From NCBI RefSeq assembly GCF_000764225.1, contig NZ_JQED01000009.1, positions 39,460 through 103,459 on the forward strand: a stretch of 64,000 bases of DNA, written 5' to 3'. Every line of letters starts with the position of its first letter. Within the stretch, counting starts at the first letter, position 1. This DNA comes from Colwellia psychrerythraea (GTDB lineage Bacteria > Pseudomonadota > Gammaproteobacteria > Enterobacterales > Alteromonadaceae). The notes under the pieces are model-generated. The model ran no database searches and was not told where the DNA came from. It saw nothing but the letters and a program-made list of their open reading frames with translations. Positions 1-7,696 of this stretch are shown in pieces. The position numbers were made by a program, and so were the translations under genes.

Positions 1-295
1 ACGTAAATTTACCAGTGCTATCAAGCATGGTACTTGAAATACGTACATTAGGGAGTAGTGGATAAGGGTGTTCAATAGCAAAAAAATAGTTAATCTGCTG
101 TTCTTTGTTTAACTTAAAGTCAATTAGCGTATTTTCTTCACCAAAAATACCACTTGCTTCACTTTGCCAGATTTGACCACCCAGATAAAAACCAACCGTA
201 TTATTTTTTTGTGGGGTAAAAGTAAATTGTGCAGCTGTTTGTGGGCTAAAAGCAAAAAGTGTTGCAATAGTTGCTGCAAAAACCATTTCTTTCAT
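1..295 (-). CDS. Outer-membrane beta-barrel protein, TIGR04219-like, 5' part only
   Basis: The first 98 codons of a gene that continues past the left edge of the window. The ATG at 295 is preceded by AAGGATAA about 11 nt upstream. The product opens with a signal peptide (MKEMVFAATIATLFAFSP, then TAAQF). Next come VGFYLGGQIWQSEASG and an EHPYPLLPNVRIS segment, which match my memory of the TIGR04219 family of small outer-membrane barrels in marine gammaproteobacteria. The role of that family is unknown. The reading frame is open to the window edge. The family name rests on motif recall only. Confidence 0.72.
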   Translation of the reverse strand, partial: MKEMVFAATIATLFAFSPQTAAQFTFTPQKNNTVGFYLGGQIWQSEASGIFGEENTLIDFKLNKEQQINYFFAIEHPYPLLPNVRISSTMLDSTGKFT

Positions 296-446
296 CGAGT
301 AATTATCCTTGTGCTTCAAATGGCCATGTTCCATGTTTTATATAATCACCGCCACTTTTATGACCACAAAAGATAATATAAAGAGTTACTTAGACAAAAA
401 CTTATTGTAACAAATACTTCGATTCAACTTAAGAAAACCTAAGGGG

Positions 447-1187
447 TTATGAAAATTGCGCTATTTCATTTTCAGTTAATTCACGCCACTCACCCGGTGC
501 TAAATCACCTAAAGTTATTGTTCCTATCTGTTCTCTATGTAAGCCCACTACCCTATTACCAACAGCAGCAAACATACGTTTAACTTGATGATACTTACCT
601 TCAGTAATAGTAAGTAGCACTTCACTTCGATAAGAAGCTTCATCAACCAAGTCATCTTTTTCAACACGAGTTAATAGAGCAGGTCTCGTTAATGAGCTTT
701 CGCCTTGAAGCTGAAGTCCTGTATCAAATTGTGCAACTAAAGCCGATAAGTTATCATCATCAATTTCATTGCGCAGCCATACACGATAAGTTTTCTCGCA
801 CTGTTTTTTAGGTGAAATAACATTATGTGACCAGCGCCCATCATCTGTGACTAATACCAAGCCTGTGGTATCCGCATCTAAACGCCCAGCAATGTGTAAA
901 TCAAACGCTTTATCAACTTCAATACCGTGCAATACTGATGGATACACCTCATCGACATTTGAGCAAATAGTGTCGGCTAACTTATGTAAAATATAATACC
1001 GTGAGCCACGTGCACTTAATTGTTGACCATCAATAGTGATAACGTTATTTTCATGTACTTGCATTGCTGGATTTTTAGCAACTTCATTATTCACTCTAAC
1101 TTCGCCGCTTTTAAGTACTTTTTTAGCTTCATTTCGAGTGAGTTCAGTACTTTTACAAATAAATTTATCTAAACGCATAGTAGACAA
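447..1187 (-). CDS. rsuA: 16S rRNA pseudouridine(516) synthase RsuA
   Basis: Isomerises one uridine (U516 in E. coli numbering) of 16S rRNA to pseudouridine during small-subunit assembly, in the cytoplasm. The N-terminal S4 RNA-binding domain (MRLDKFICKSTELTRNEAKK, about residues 4-50) is followed by the catalytic RsuA/RluB/E/F domain. The motif GRLDADTTGL lies at 101-110, and the aspartate of GRLD (D104) is the expected nucleophile. The tail VTDDGRWSHNVISPKK fits RsuA better than RluB or RluE. The product is 246 aa against 231 in E. coli. It stands alone, with 230 bp to roxA upstream. Confidence 0.93.
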   Translation of the reverse strand: MSTMRLDKFICKSTELTRNEAKKVLKSGEVRVNNEVAKNPAMQVHENNVITIDGQQLSARGSRYYILHKLADTICSNVDEVYPSVLHGIEVDKAFDLHIAGRLDADTTGLVLVTDDGRWSHNVISPKKQCEKTYRVWLRNEIDDDNLSALVAQFDTGLQLQGESSLTRPALLTRVEKDDLVDEASYRSEVLLTITEGKYHQVKRMFAAVGNRVVGLHREQIGTITLGDLAPGEWRELTENEIAQFS

Positions 1188-1244
1188 GTCCTACTGAAAA
1201 TATAAATAAGCCGCTATTATCCGTATTGCTTATTAACAAGCAAT

Positions 1245-1262
1245 AACTAATTCCAATTAGTT
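1245..1262. repeat. 8-bp inverted repeat between rsuA and roxA
   Basis: AACTAATT-CC-AATTAGTT is a perfect dyad in the 230-bp gap between rsuA and roxA. A second small dyad, TTGCTT-ATTAAC-AAGCAA, lies just to its left, near 1227-1244. No gene is seen in this gap. The dyads could be an operator or part of a 3' end of the roxA transcript. There is no U-tract, so a classical terminator is not supported. Confidence 0.4.
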
Positions 1263-1417
1263 GTAAAATGGTCAAATTAACGGCTATTATTAACTAAAAA
1301 ATCCTGCTCAAGAAACCGTTTAAAGGTACTTTTGCAGGACTCTATAAAGAAGCGTTAACACAAGGTTTATCAGTTACAATCTTAGCTTACAAACACTTGT
1401 TAACTATTGTTTTCTCG

Positions 1418-2569
1418 TTATTCTGCTTCCGCTAAATACCAATAACCTTGGTTAAGCAGTTCTGTTGCTAATTCAACAAAGGCAGCATTGTGACTCCAGT
1501 CACTGAGATCATCTGGTAACAACATCACTTTGTCACAAAGTAGTTTCACACCATTTGCTATTTCAGCTGAAAAAGCCAATTCACTGCCATTGATATAACA
1601 CAAACCTTGCTCAATAGTATCTTCAAAGTAAAAAGCGCGTAAACCGCCTAAACGTTTAATAGCATGGCTATTAAGTAGGTTACTTACCTCTGTTAGATCA
1701 AACGGTTCATCGGGTAACAAAATATCAAGATCATGCTTAGCTGCAGTTAAAAACTGGCCAGTAAAGGTTTTAAAAATGGCATCGTCATCTAATAAGCTAG
1801 CCACTTGCTTTTTAATGCTGGCATAATCATCATTACTGATTTCACCACTTTGGTTAACGACTTGTCTGTTAGGGTCAGTTAATAATTCAGAGCCGTGTTC
1901 ATTATCGATTAAATGGTCGGCAAAGGCGCTCAACACACTAACCGATGAATTACCTCTAAAACCAACCGAAAAACTCATTGAAGTTTCAAGCGTAATACCT
2001 TCATGAGGAAAACCTGGCGGAATATATAAAATATCGCCAGCTTCAAGTTCAGCATCAATAATCGCTTCAAAAGGTTCAACGTGCAATAAAGCTTCATGAG
2101 CAGCAAACTCGACATGTTCACCGCATGCTCCTACTCGCCAGCGACGCTTGCCTGAGCCTTGGCAAATAAATACATCATAGTTATCAATATGAGGACCGAC
2201 ACTACCTCCTGGTGTGGCAAAACTTGCCATTAAATCATCTAAACGCCAATGCGGAATAAACCGAAAAGGCTCAATCATTTCAGCAGCTTCTTCAGAGAAA
2301 TTATCAAGTGCTTGAACAACCAGAGACCAGTTTTCGCTACCTAAATGTTCATAGCTTTCAAATGGGCCAAAAGCAGCTTGCCATTGTCCATCTTTTTTAT
2401 GAACTAGACGCGACTCAACTTGCTCTTCCATCGCTAGACCAGCAACTTCATCAGCTGAAATAGGGTCGACAAAATCTTTAAAGCCTTGGCGAATTACAAC
2501 GGGTTTTTTCTGCCAATATTCATTTAAAAATTCTTGCGGGCTCAATTGGTTCAAGTTTAAGGTATACAT
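1418..2569 (-). CDS. roxA: Ribosomal protein uL16 arginine 3-hydroxylase RoxA (YcfD), JmjC cupin
   Basis: A 2-oxoglutarate/Fe(II)-dependent oxygenase that hydroxylates an arginine of ribosomal protein uL16. The product is 383 aa (E. coli YcfD has 373) and is alignable end to end from memory. The iron ligands are visible as GPHIDNYDVF (H127, D129) and PPGFPHEG (H189), matching E. coli H125/D127/H187. The C-terminal winged-helix/dimer region ends in LLNQGYWYLAEAE. The gene lies 54 bp downstream of ubiV and may share its transcript. That would put an oxygen-consuming enzyme beside anaerobic ubiquinone genes, an interesting but unproven pairing. Confidence 0.94.
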   Translation of the reverse strand: MYTLNLNQLSPQEFLNEYWQKKPVVIRQGFKDFVDPISADEVAGLAMEEQVESRLVHKKDGQWQAAFGPFESYEHLGSENWSLVVQALDNFSEEAAEMIEPFRFIPHWRLDDLMASFATPGGSVGPHIDNYDVFICQGSGKRRWRVGACGEHVEFAAHEALLHVEPFEAIIDAELEAGDILYIPPGFPHEGITLETSMSFSVGFRGNSSVSVLSAFADHLIDNEHGSELLTDPNRQVVNQSGEISNDDYASIKKQVASLLDDDAIFKTFTGQFLTAAKHDLDILLPDEPFDLTEVSNLLNSHAIKRLGGLRAFYFEDTIEQGLCYINGSELAFSAEIANGVKLLCDKVMLLPDDLSDWSHNAAFVELATELLNQGYWYLAEAE

Positions 2570-2623
2570 AGTAATCTCATTATTCTCATTTAATAATTGC
2601 AGCTAATTTAGCTATTGCTAAGT

Positions 2624-3505
2624 TTACGCTACGGACATGCCTGCAATTTTGTGCCAAAAGCCATTACATTCTGTGACGCCGTCGAGTTCTTTTCTCGTTG
2701 GGTTAACGAGTTGCTCTCTAAAGTTATCAAGTTGGGTAAAAGCTTCTGTGCTATCTGCACTAATGCGAGCAATATCAACCCCCATTGCATCAAGGGCTGG
2801 CATTTCATTGATGAGATTATACTGGTAACCTGACAAAGTTTGAATACCATTGAGCACAAATACTCGCTCTCCTTCACGACTGTTCATTCGGCGACCTTCA
2901 GGGTACTTAATGCAACAATACTCACAGTCATCTTTTGCTTTATCCTCAGAGCGAGCAGTAAAACAACGGGCAGAATAAGCTAAGGGTAGATATCCCCACG
3001 AAAAAACTTCACATTCAAACTGCTGTCTAATTCCCGCATCAGATGCTTGATTTAATAATGTTTTCAACCAATCACCACTGAGCTCTACAGGCATTAACCA
3101 GCGCGTCATCCCTTGTTTTAACAAGACTTTAAGGGTTGATAAATTATAACAATTGATCGCAGGTCCTGCGACAAATGGCATGTTAAGCTCATGCATGATT
3201 TGTACTGCACTCAAATCATTAGCTTCCACCAGAAATTCACCATTATCACACAAGCGCTTTAACACTTGTATTTCAGCAGGTGACTCTAGTAAGGTCATTG
3301 TTGAAACGACGATTTGTTTATTGGTATCTTGCGCCACATCTTGCGCTAGACCAAGCCAATCTTTTGCACGAAGTTCTCGCCTTTTTGAACAAACTGTTTC
3401 GCCCAGATAAATAACATCGGCACTTGATTCCTTCGCTTGTTGGTAGAAGTCTACCACTTCATTTTTCGGCCAAAAAAATAAGCTAGGTCCTAAAGAGAAT
3501 TTCAT
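2624..3505 (-). CDS. ubiV: O2-independent ubiquinone hydroxylation factor UbiV (U32 family)
   Basis: A partner of UbiU in the oxygen-independent hydroxylation steps of ubiquinone synthesis, in the cytosol. It is a U32-type protein that binds a [4Fe-4S] cluster. The four cluster cysteines are present. Counting from the upstream Met they are C40, C182, C195 and C199, in GETVCSKRR, SARCFTARS and DDCEYCCIKYP; the E. coli equivalents are 39, 180, 193 and 197. Two ATGs are adjacent. The second (3505) sits 7 nt after AGGA and gives the family N-terminus MKFSLGP, so I prefer it over 3508. The gene is 138 bp downstream of ubiU. Confidence 0.94.
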   Translation of the reverse strand: MKFSLGPSLFFWPKNEVVDFYQQAKESSADVIYLGETVCSKRRELRAKDWLGLAQDVAQDTNKQIVVSTMTLLESPAEIQVLKRLCDNGEFLVEANDLSAVQIMHELNMPFVAGPAINCYNLSTLKVLLKQGMTRWLMPVELSGDWLKTLLNQASDAGIRQQFECEVFSWGYLPLAYSARCFTARSEDKAKDDCEYCCIKYPEGRRMNSREGERVFVLNGIQTLSGYQYNLINEMPALDAMGVDIARISADSTEAFTQLDNFREQLVNPTRKELDGVTECNGFWHKIAGMSVA

Positions 3506-3646
3506 CATTTTTCCTAAATTTTATTGCTATCAATAATTTTGTGCTTTACCAATCAAACATTCTTCGTGTGCTAAGTGACTTCCTGAAGAATCGAGTTGTC
3601 CTAAAAACACATTAATTGCTCAGTAAAGCGGTAAGATGTGTGGTAA

Positions 3647-4654
3647 TTATTGCCACTTGCGGTGATATGCCCCTAAAGTAGTTTGTGAGCCTTCAGATAA
3701 ATTAGCTAAAGTATTCATCCAAGCTCCCTCAACAGCATAGTTTTCAGGGCTCTGTTGGTACCTGTCTAGCGCCATACGCCATGTTTTAGCTACTTGCTCA
3801 ACATAAGCAGGACTTCGTTGCCTGCCTTCAATTTTTACCGAAACAATCCCCATGGCAATTAAGTCAGGAATAAGTTCTAAGGTATTAAGACTGGTAGGCT
3901 CTTCTAGTGCATGATAAACATTATCATCAACTTCGAAACGACCTTTACACAGTGTTGGATAGCCCGCATTCTCATCTTCTTGGTAACGGTCTATAAGTAC
4001 GCCATTTAAACGAGACTCTAAGCCTTTATCAGTATCTTGCCAACGGACATATTTAGCAGGTGAGCAGGCACCAACGGTGTTAGGAGACTCTCCTGTCATG
4101 TAGGACGACAAGTAACAGCGCCCTTCTGCCATAATGCACAAGCTACCAAAAGCAAAAACTTCTAAAGGCACAGGACTGCTTTTAGCTAACTGCCTAACTT
4201 GTTGTACAGACAATACCCGTGGCAACACAACGCGTTGAACATCAAAGTTATTTTTGAAGAATTTTATCGCTTCTAGGTTTGTGGTTGAAGCTTGTACTGA
4301 CACATGACGTTCAACCTCAGGGTATTTTGTTGCGGCGTAGTCCAGTACTCCTAAATCGGCAATGATTAAGGCATCAGTCCCTATAGCAACAGCATTATCA
4401 ACGGCTTTTTGCCAACGTTCTTCACCATCCGCATGCGCAAAAGTATTGATGGCTACATGCAGCTTTTTACCTCGCTGATGGACATAATCTGCAGCTTTAG
4501 CTAATTTACCATCATTAAAGTTAAGACCAGCAAAGTGGCGAGCATTGGTATCATCTTTTAAACCGATATAAACCGCATCGGCGCCATTATCTATTGCTGT
4601 TTTTAGCGCAGGTAAATTACCAGCAGGACAAAGTAACTCCACATCAACTCCCAA
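3647..4654 (-). CDS. ubiU: O2-independent ubiquinone hydroxylation factor UbiU (U32 family)
   Basis: Forms an iron-sulfur heterodimer with UbiV and is required for oxygen-independent hydroxylations in ubiquinone synthesis. The product is 335 aa, nearly identical in layout to E. coli YhbU. The cluster cysteines are C173 and C180 (GSLCIMAEGRCYLSS), C197 (GACSPAKY) and C236 (PTLCKGRF), a constant offset of 4 from E. coli 169/176/193/232. The C-terminus TTLGAYHRKWQ is a family hallmark. The gene is divergent from ubiT, and the shared 160-bp region carries an FNR/CRP-type site placed to activate ubiU. Confidence 0.95.
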   Translation of the reverse strand: MGVDVELLCPAGNLPALKTAIDNGADAVYIGLKDDTNARHFAGLNFNDGKLAKAADYVHQRGKKLHVAINTFAHADGEERWQKAVDNAVAIGTDALIIADLGVLDYAATKYPEVERHVSVQASTTNLEAIKFFKNNFDVQRVVLPRVLSVQQVRQLAKSSPVPLEVFAFGSLCIMAEGRCYLSSYMTGESPNTVGACSPAKYVRWQDTDKGLESRLNGVLIDRYQEDENAGYPTLCKGRFEVDDNVYHALEEPTSLNTLELIPDLIAMGIVSVKIEGRQRSPAYVEQVAKTWRMALDRYQQSPENYAVEGAWMNTLANLSEGSQTTLGAYHRKWQ

Positions 4655-4687
4655 TTGTCATCATGAATAGAAATAAAAATTTTCAGC

Positions 4688-4729
4688 AGTGTATGTTGTT
4701 CATCGTTCTTATTTATTGATGTGTATTAA
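4688..4729 (-). promoter_or_regulatory. FNR/CRP-type site and -10 element driving ubiU
   Basis: TTGATgtgtATTAA at 4716-4729 matches 9 of 10 defined bases of the FNR consensus TTGATnnnnATCAA. On the minus strand a -10-like TACACT (4688-4693) would start transcription near 4681. That places the site centre (4722.5) at about -41.5, the classical class II activator position, with a leader of about 27 nt before the ubiU ATG. E. coli ubiUV is known to be activated by FNR under anoxia. The site is seen; which regulator binds it (FNR/EtrA or CRP) is inferred. The same site could also serve the divergent ubiT. Confidence 0.68.
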
Positions 4730-4814
4730 AGAAAACTTGATCTGCAATATTAATTTAATTTTTAGCCTTGTTAGAATGCCCCCTATTCAATAAACAGTAT
4801 CAGAGTCAATAAAA

Positions 4815-5405
4815 GTGCTAAAAGCCCCTACGTTATTACCTTTATCTGTCAATATTATTCCCTCTTTATCACTGGTTGAGAAAAAGATCCCTTTGCGATT
4901 TAAAGAAAAACTAATCAAGGTTATGCCAAAAATTTTGCAACCAAGTTTACGTTTTGTTCCTTTTAGCGCGCAAAAGTCTCTACTTATTCCTGCACTACAT
5001 TCCATTTTTAGTGAAGCAATAACAGAGGGTGATTTTGAGTTTTTGCAAAATAAATGGCTAAAGATTTCCATTATTGATTTACAACTCAATTGGTGGATAA
5101 GCTTTGACCAAGAGCAGTTAATCATGGCATCGCCTAAAGATAATATAGCTGAGGATGTTAGTTTTAGTGCTAATGGTGATGACTTAGTGCTCATTGCTGG
5201 GCGTAAACAAGATCCCGACACCTTATTTTTTCAACGCCGTTTAAAAATTGAAGGAGATACAGAGCTAGGCTTAGAAGTGAAAAATTTAATTGACGCCATT
5301 GATATTGAGCAACTACCGAGCTCTATTCATGACTTAGTGGACTTTGGTGCTAACTTTTTACAAAACACGCAAGATGAACTTGCTGAGGAAAAATCTGAGC
5401 ATTAA
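4815..5405 (+). CDS. ubiT: Ubiquinone biosynthesis accessory factor UbiT (SCP2 domain)
   Basis: A lipid-binding SCP2-type protein that takes the place of UbiJ in oxygen-independent ubiquinone synthesis and probably presents polyprenyl intermediates. It starts at a GTG (MLKAPTLLPL) and is 196 aa. The SCP2 core is visible as LKISIIDLQLNWWISFDQEQLIMASP, followed by FSANGDDLVLIAGRKQDPDTLFFQRRLKIEGDTELGLEVKN (written here as adjacent segments). RLKIEGDTELGL near the C-terminus is typical of UbiT and UbiJ. It is divergent from ubiU, so the three anaerobic ubiquinone genes cluster around one control region. Confidence 0.9.
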   Translation: MLKAPTLLPLSVNIIPSLSLVEKKIPLRFKEKLIKVMPKILQPSLRFVPFSAQKSLLIPALHSIFSEAITEGDFEFLQNKWLKISIIDLQLNWWISFDQEQLIMASPKDNIAEDVSFSANGDDLVLIAGRKQDPDTLFFQRRLKIEGDTELGLEVKNLIDAIDIEQLPSSIHDLVDFGANFLQNTQDELAEEKSEH

Positions 5406-5425
5406 CAGTGAGCTAGTAGTAATGC

Positions 5426-5452
5426 TGATCAGCTAATTTAATTAGTTGATCA
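5426..5452. terminator. Hairpin between convergent ubiT and kdsB
   Basis: TGATCAGCTAAT-TTA-ATTAGTTGATCA forms a 12-bp stem with one G-U pair and a 3-nt loop, 21 nt after the ubiT stop. It is AT-rich and lacks a clear U-run, so it could be a weak bidirectional terminator or an RNA-stabilising hairpin. A second dyad follows at 5477-5499. Confidence 0.45.
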
Positions 5453-5476
5453 ACATTTAAGTGTATCGATAGAAGT

Positions 5477-5499
5477 TAACCTGTCAGCTAAACAGGTTA
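5477..5499. terminator. Second hairpin between ubiT and kdsB
   Basis: TAACCTGT-CAGCTAA-ACAGGTTA is a perfect 8-bp inverted repeat with a 7-nt loop, 26 nt past the kdsB stop on the minus strand. With the neighbouring dyad it probably separates the two convergent transcripts. No U-tract is evident. Confidence 0.42.
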
Positions 5500-5524
5500 C
5501 TTAACGATGCAGACGAAAGCTGAA

Positions 5525-6373
5525 TTAGCTTAAACTTGTCGCGTATGCTCTTGCTTTGGCCAAATCTTCAGGGGTATCAACCCCTTCAACAGGTACATGG
5601 CTATTTGCTACGGCAACATGAATTCTCTCACCTTGATATAACACTCTTAACTGCTCGAGCGCTTCCACTTGCTCTAACTCACTTGTTGGCCAATTGACAT
5701 AATCTTTAATAAAACCTGCACGATAAGCATAAATACCGACATGTCTTAAATAAAAATCACCTATAATCCGAATATTTTCTTCGGTATTAGCCTCTGCTGT
5801 TAAAAAACGTTCCCTATCATAAGGAATGGTCGCTCTAGAGAAATACAAAGCATAACCATCTTTATCAAGTATTACCTTAACGGCATTGGGATTAAACGCT
5901 TCATCAACAGAATCAATGTTAATAGCCAAAGTCGACATGCGCGCTACTTGACTACTCGCTTGCTGGTTAGCTAGGTTATTCGCTACTTGTGCTATGTTCT
6001 CTGGCGGAATAAAAGGTTCATCACCTTGCACATTAACAATAATTTCATCATTGCTAAATTGATATTTTTCCATGACTTCTGCAAGACGTTCAGTGCCTGA
6101 TTGGTGATCCGCGCGTGTTTTACATACTTCTGCACCAAAGCTAGTTACAACGTCGGCCACTTCATCATTGTCAGTAGCGACAATCACTTGTCGAGCACCA
6201 CTTAATTGCGCTTTTTCAACAACCCATTGAATCATCGGTTTGCCATTAATATCGGCTAATACCTTTCCTGGTAAACGTGATGATTGATATCTAGCGGGGA
6301 TAACAACGACAAAGCTAGCATCAATATTGGACTTGTCATTTATCGTTACATCGTTAGTATCACTAACAGCCAT
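5525..6373 (-). CDS. kdsB: 3-deoxy-manno-octulosonate cytidylyltransferase KdsB
   Basis: Activates KDO with CTP to CMP-KDO for the lipopolysaccharide inner core. It is cytoplasmic. The nucleotide-binding signature [20 protein letters not shown] begins near residue 22, with GKPMIQWV after it. [12 protein letters not shown] and [14 protein letters not shown] are further family blocks. At 282 aa it is about 30 longer than E. coli KdsB, mostly through a polar N-terminal extension (residues 1-20). No internal start removes that extension, so it is either real or a start-codon artefact. The kdsB start lies 2 bp past the ycaR stop, so the two are likely translationally coupled. Confidence 0.95.
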   Translation of the reverse strand: MAVSDTNDVTINDKSNIDASFVVVIPARYQSSRLPGKVLADINGKPMIQWVVEKAQLSGARQVIVATDNDEVADVVTSFGAEVCKTRADHQSGTERLAEVMEKYQFSNDEIIVNVQGDEPFIPPENIAQVANNLANQQASSQVARMSTLAINIDSVDEAFNPNAVKVILDKDGYALYFSRATIPYDRERFLTAEANTEENIRIIGDFYLRHVGIYAYRAGFIKDYVNWPTSELEQVEALEQLRVLYQGERIHVAVANSHVPVEGVDTPEDLAKARAYATSLS

Positions 6374-6375
6374 AA

Positions 6376-6564
6376 CTAGCTACCTTGCTCGGTAGGCTTA
6401 ATTTCACGTGCCTCATTTTCAAGTAATACCGGAATATCTTTATCTATGCTGTAAGCTAAACGATCAAAATGGCAGATAAGCTCTTGTGCTGCTTTATCGT
6501 AATCTAATTTACCTTTACATACTGGACAGGCGAGGATTTCCATTAATTTTGTATCAAAAGCCAT
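6376..6564 (-). CDS. ycaR: Trm112-like zinc-ribbon protein YcaR
   Basis: A 62-aa Trm112-family protein. In E. coli and many proteobacteria it lies between lpxK and kdsB, as here. CPVCK (C13, C16) and a further cysteine (C31 in LICHFD) resemble a zinc ribbon, and [13 protein letters not shown] is the family C-terminal block. Archaeal and eukaryotic Trm112 activates methyltransferases. The bacterial role is not settled, so only the family can be stated. Confidence 0.9.
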   Translation of the reverse strand: MAFDTKLMEILACPVCKGKLDYDKAAQELICHFDRLAYSIDKDIPVLLENEAREIKPTEQGS

Positions 6565-6655
6565 GTTAACTTCTCTCTCGTTTATATTTTATTAGATGAG
6601 CTATTTGCTCATTCATTGAACATCTCGGTGAATGTGTTGCTGCTTATATTGTTTA

Positions 6656-7684
6656 CTATATAGCTGATTGAATTGCTATCTGAGTTTTATCGATTATTAA
6701 CTGCCTATCTTCATCACTAAAAGCGGCATCAACAGGTAAAAACCACCAATTTTCTTTACAAAAATCGTGGCACTTTACAGCATCTTTTTCAGTCATTAAT
6801 AGCGGTATATTATCATCAAATTCGCTAAAATCAGCAAGGGCAAAAGCATGATGATCAACAAAACTTTGCTGTTTATTTATCTTAAGTTGATGCGCTGTTA
6901 GTGTATCGAAAAACCGTTGGGGTGCACCTATACCTGCAATAGCGTTTACCGACTCGTTACGCTTAATAAAGTCCTTCAGCTTAATGCGCTCACCGGTAAG
7001 TAAATTACACAGTTCGGTTGCCACTAATGTCATATTTATGCCCGGAGTATATTTTTGCTGACGGTCCTGTGAACTTTTGCCGTTATAAATAACTAGGTCG
7101 CTTTTAGGTAAACGCCACTTTCCTTCTCGTAGTGGACCTGCAGGCAATAACAAACCATTACCAAATAAGCGTTTGCCATCAACAATGACTAGCTCTATAT
7201 CTCGAGCTAAACGATAGTGTTGTAAACCATCATCACTGATAATGATATCGCAGCCTTGAGCGATAAGTAATTCTGCGCTCGCTATACGATCACTACCAAC
7301 CGCAATAGGCACCTGACAACGTTGCTGTATAAGTATTGGCTCATCACCAGCTTCTAACGAGGTAGAGTTTTCATCAAGCAAATAAGGATAGTGAGGTGCT
7401 TTACCACCATAACCTCTAGAAATAACACCTGGCGTTAAGCCTAATAAACGCGTTAGCTCAATCAAATATAAAACTACCGGCGTTTTGCCATTACCGCCGA
7501 CACCTATGTTGCCAACAACAATAACGGGCTTATTCAAATGATATGATTTTGATAAACCAAAGTTAAAACTAATACGCCTTACTGTGCTTATCAGCCAAAA
7601 TAAAGCAGATAAAGGCAGTAATATAGGCACTAATAACCATTTAGCGGGATGACTATTAAACCAAACCTTCTCAATTAAGCGCAT
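6656..7684 (-). CDS. lpxK: Tetraacyldisaccharide 4'-kinase LpxK
   Basis: Phosphorylates the 4' position of the tetraacyl disaccharide-1-phosphate to give lipid IVA, at the inner face of the inner membrane. The product is 342 aa. One N-terminal hydrophobic segment (about 17-35) anchors it. The P-loop is GNIGVGGNGKTP (58-69), and SRGYGG and ISDDGLQHYRL are family motifs. The gene starts 12 bp past the msbA stop, and the order msbA-lpxK-ycaR-kdsB matches E. coli. Confidence 0.95.
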   Translation of the reverse strand: MRLIEKVWFNSHPAKWLLVPILLPLSALFWLISTVRRISFNFGLSKSYHLNKPVIVVGNIGVGGNGKTPVVLYLIELTRLLGLTPGVISRGYGGKAPHYPYLLDENSTSLEAGDEPILIQQRCQVPIAVGSDRIASAELLIAQGCDIIISDDGLQHYRLARDIELVIVDGKRLFGNGLLLPAGPLREGKWRLPKSDLVIYNGKSSQDRQQKYTPGINMTLVATELCNLLTGERIKLKDFIKRNESVNAIAGIGAPQRFFDTLTAHQLKINKQQSFVDHHAFALADFSEFDDNIPLLMTEKDAVKCHDFCKENWWFLPVDAAFSDEDRQLIIDKTQIAIQSAI

Positions 7685-7696
7685 GTCACAGTCTTC

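Noticed and set aside
164..376. Plus-strand frame of 70 codons at the left edge
   Set aside because: It lies opposite a minus-strand frame that has a signal peptide and family-like barrel sequence; its own product is cysteine- and histidine-rich noise.
3520..3533. A second FNR-like match (TTGATagcaATAAA) upstream of ubiV
   Set aside because: It ends 12 bp above the first ubiV ATG, overlapping the ribosome-binding region, so it cannot act as a normal activator site; AT-rich DNA gives such matches by chance.
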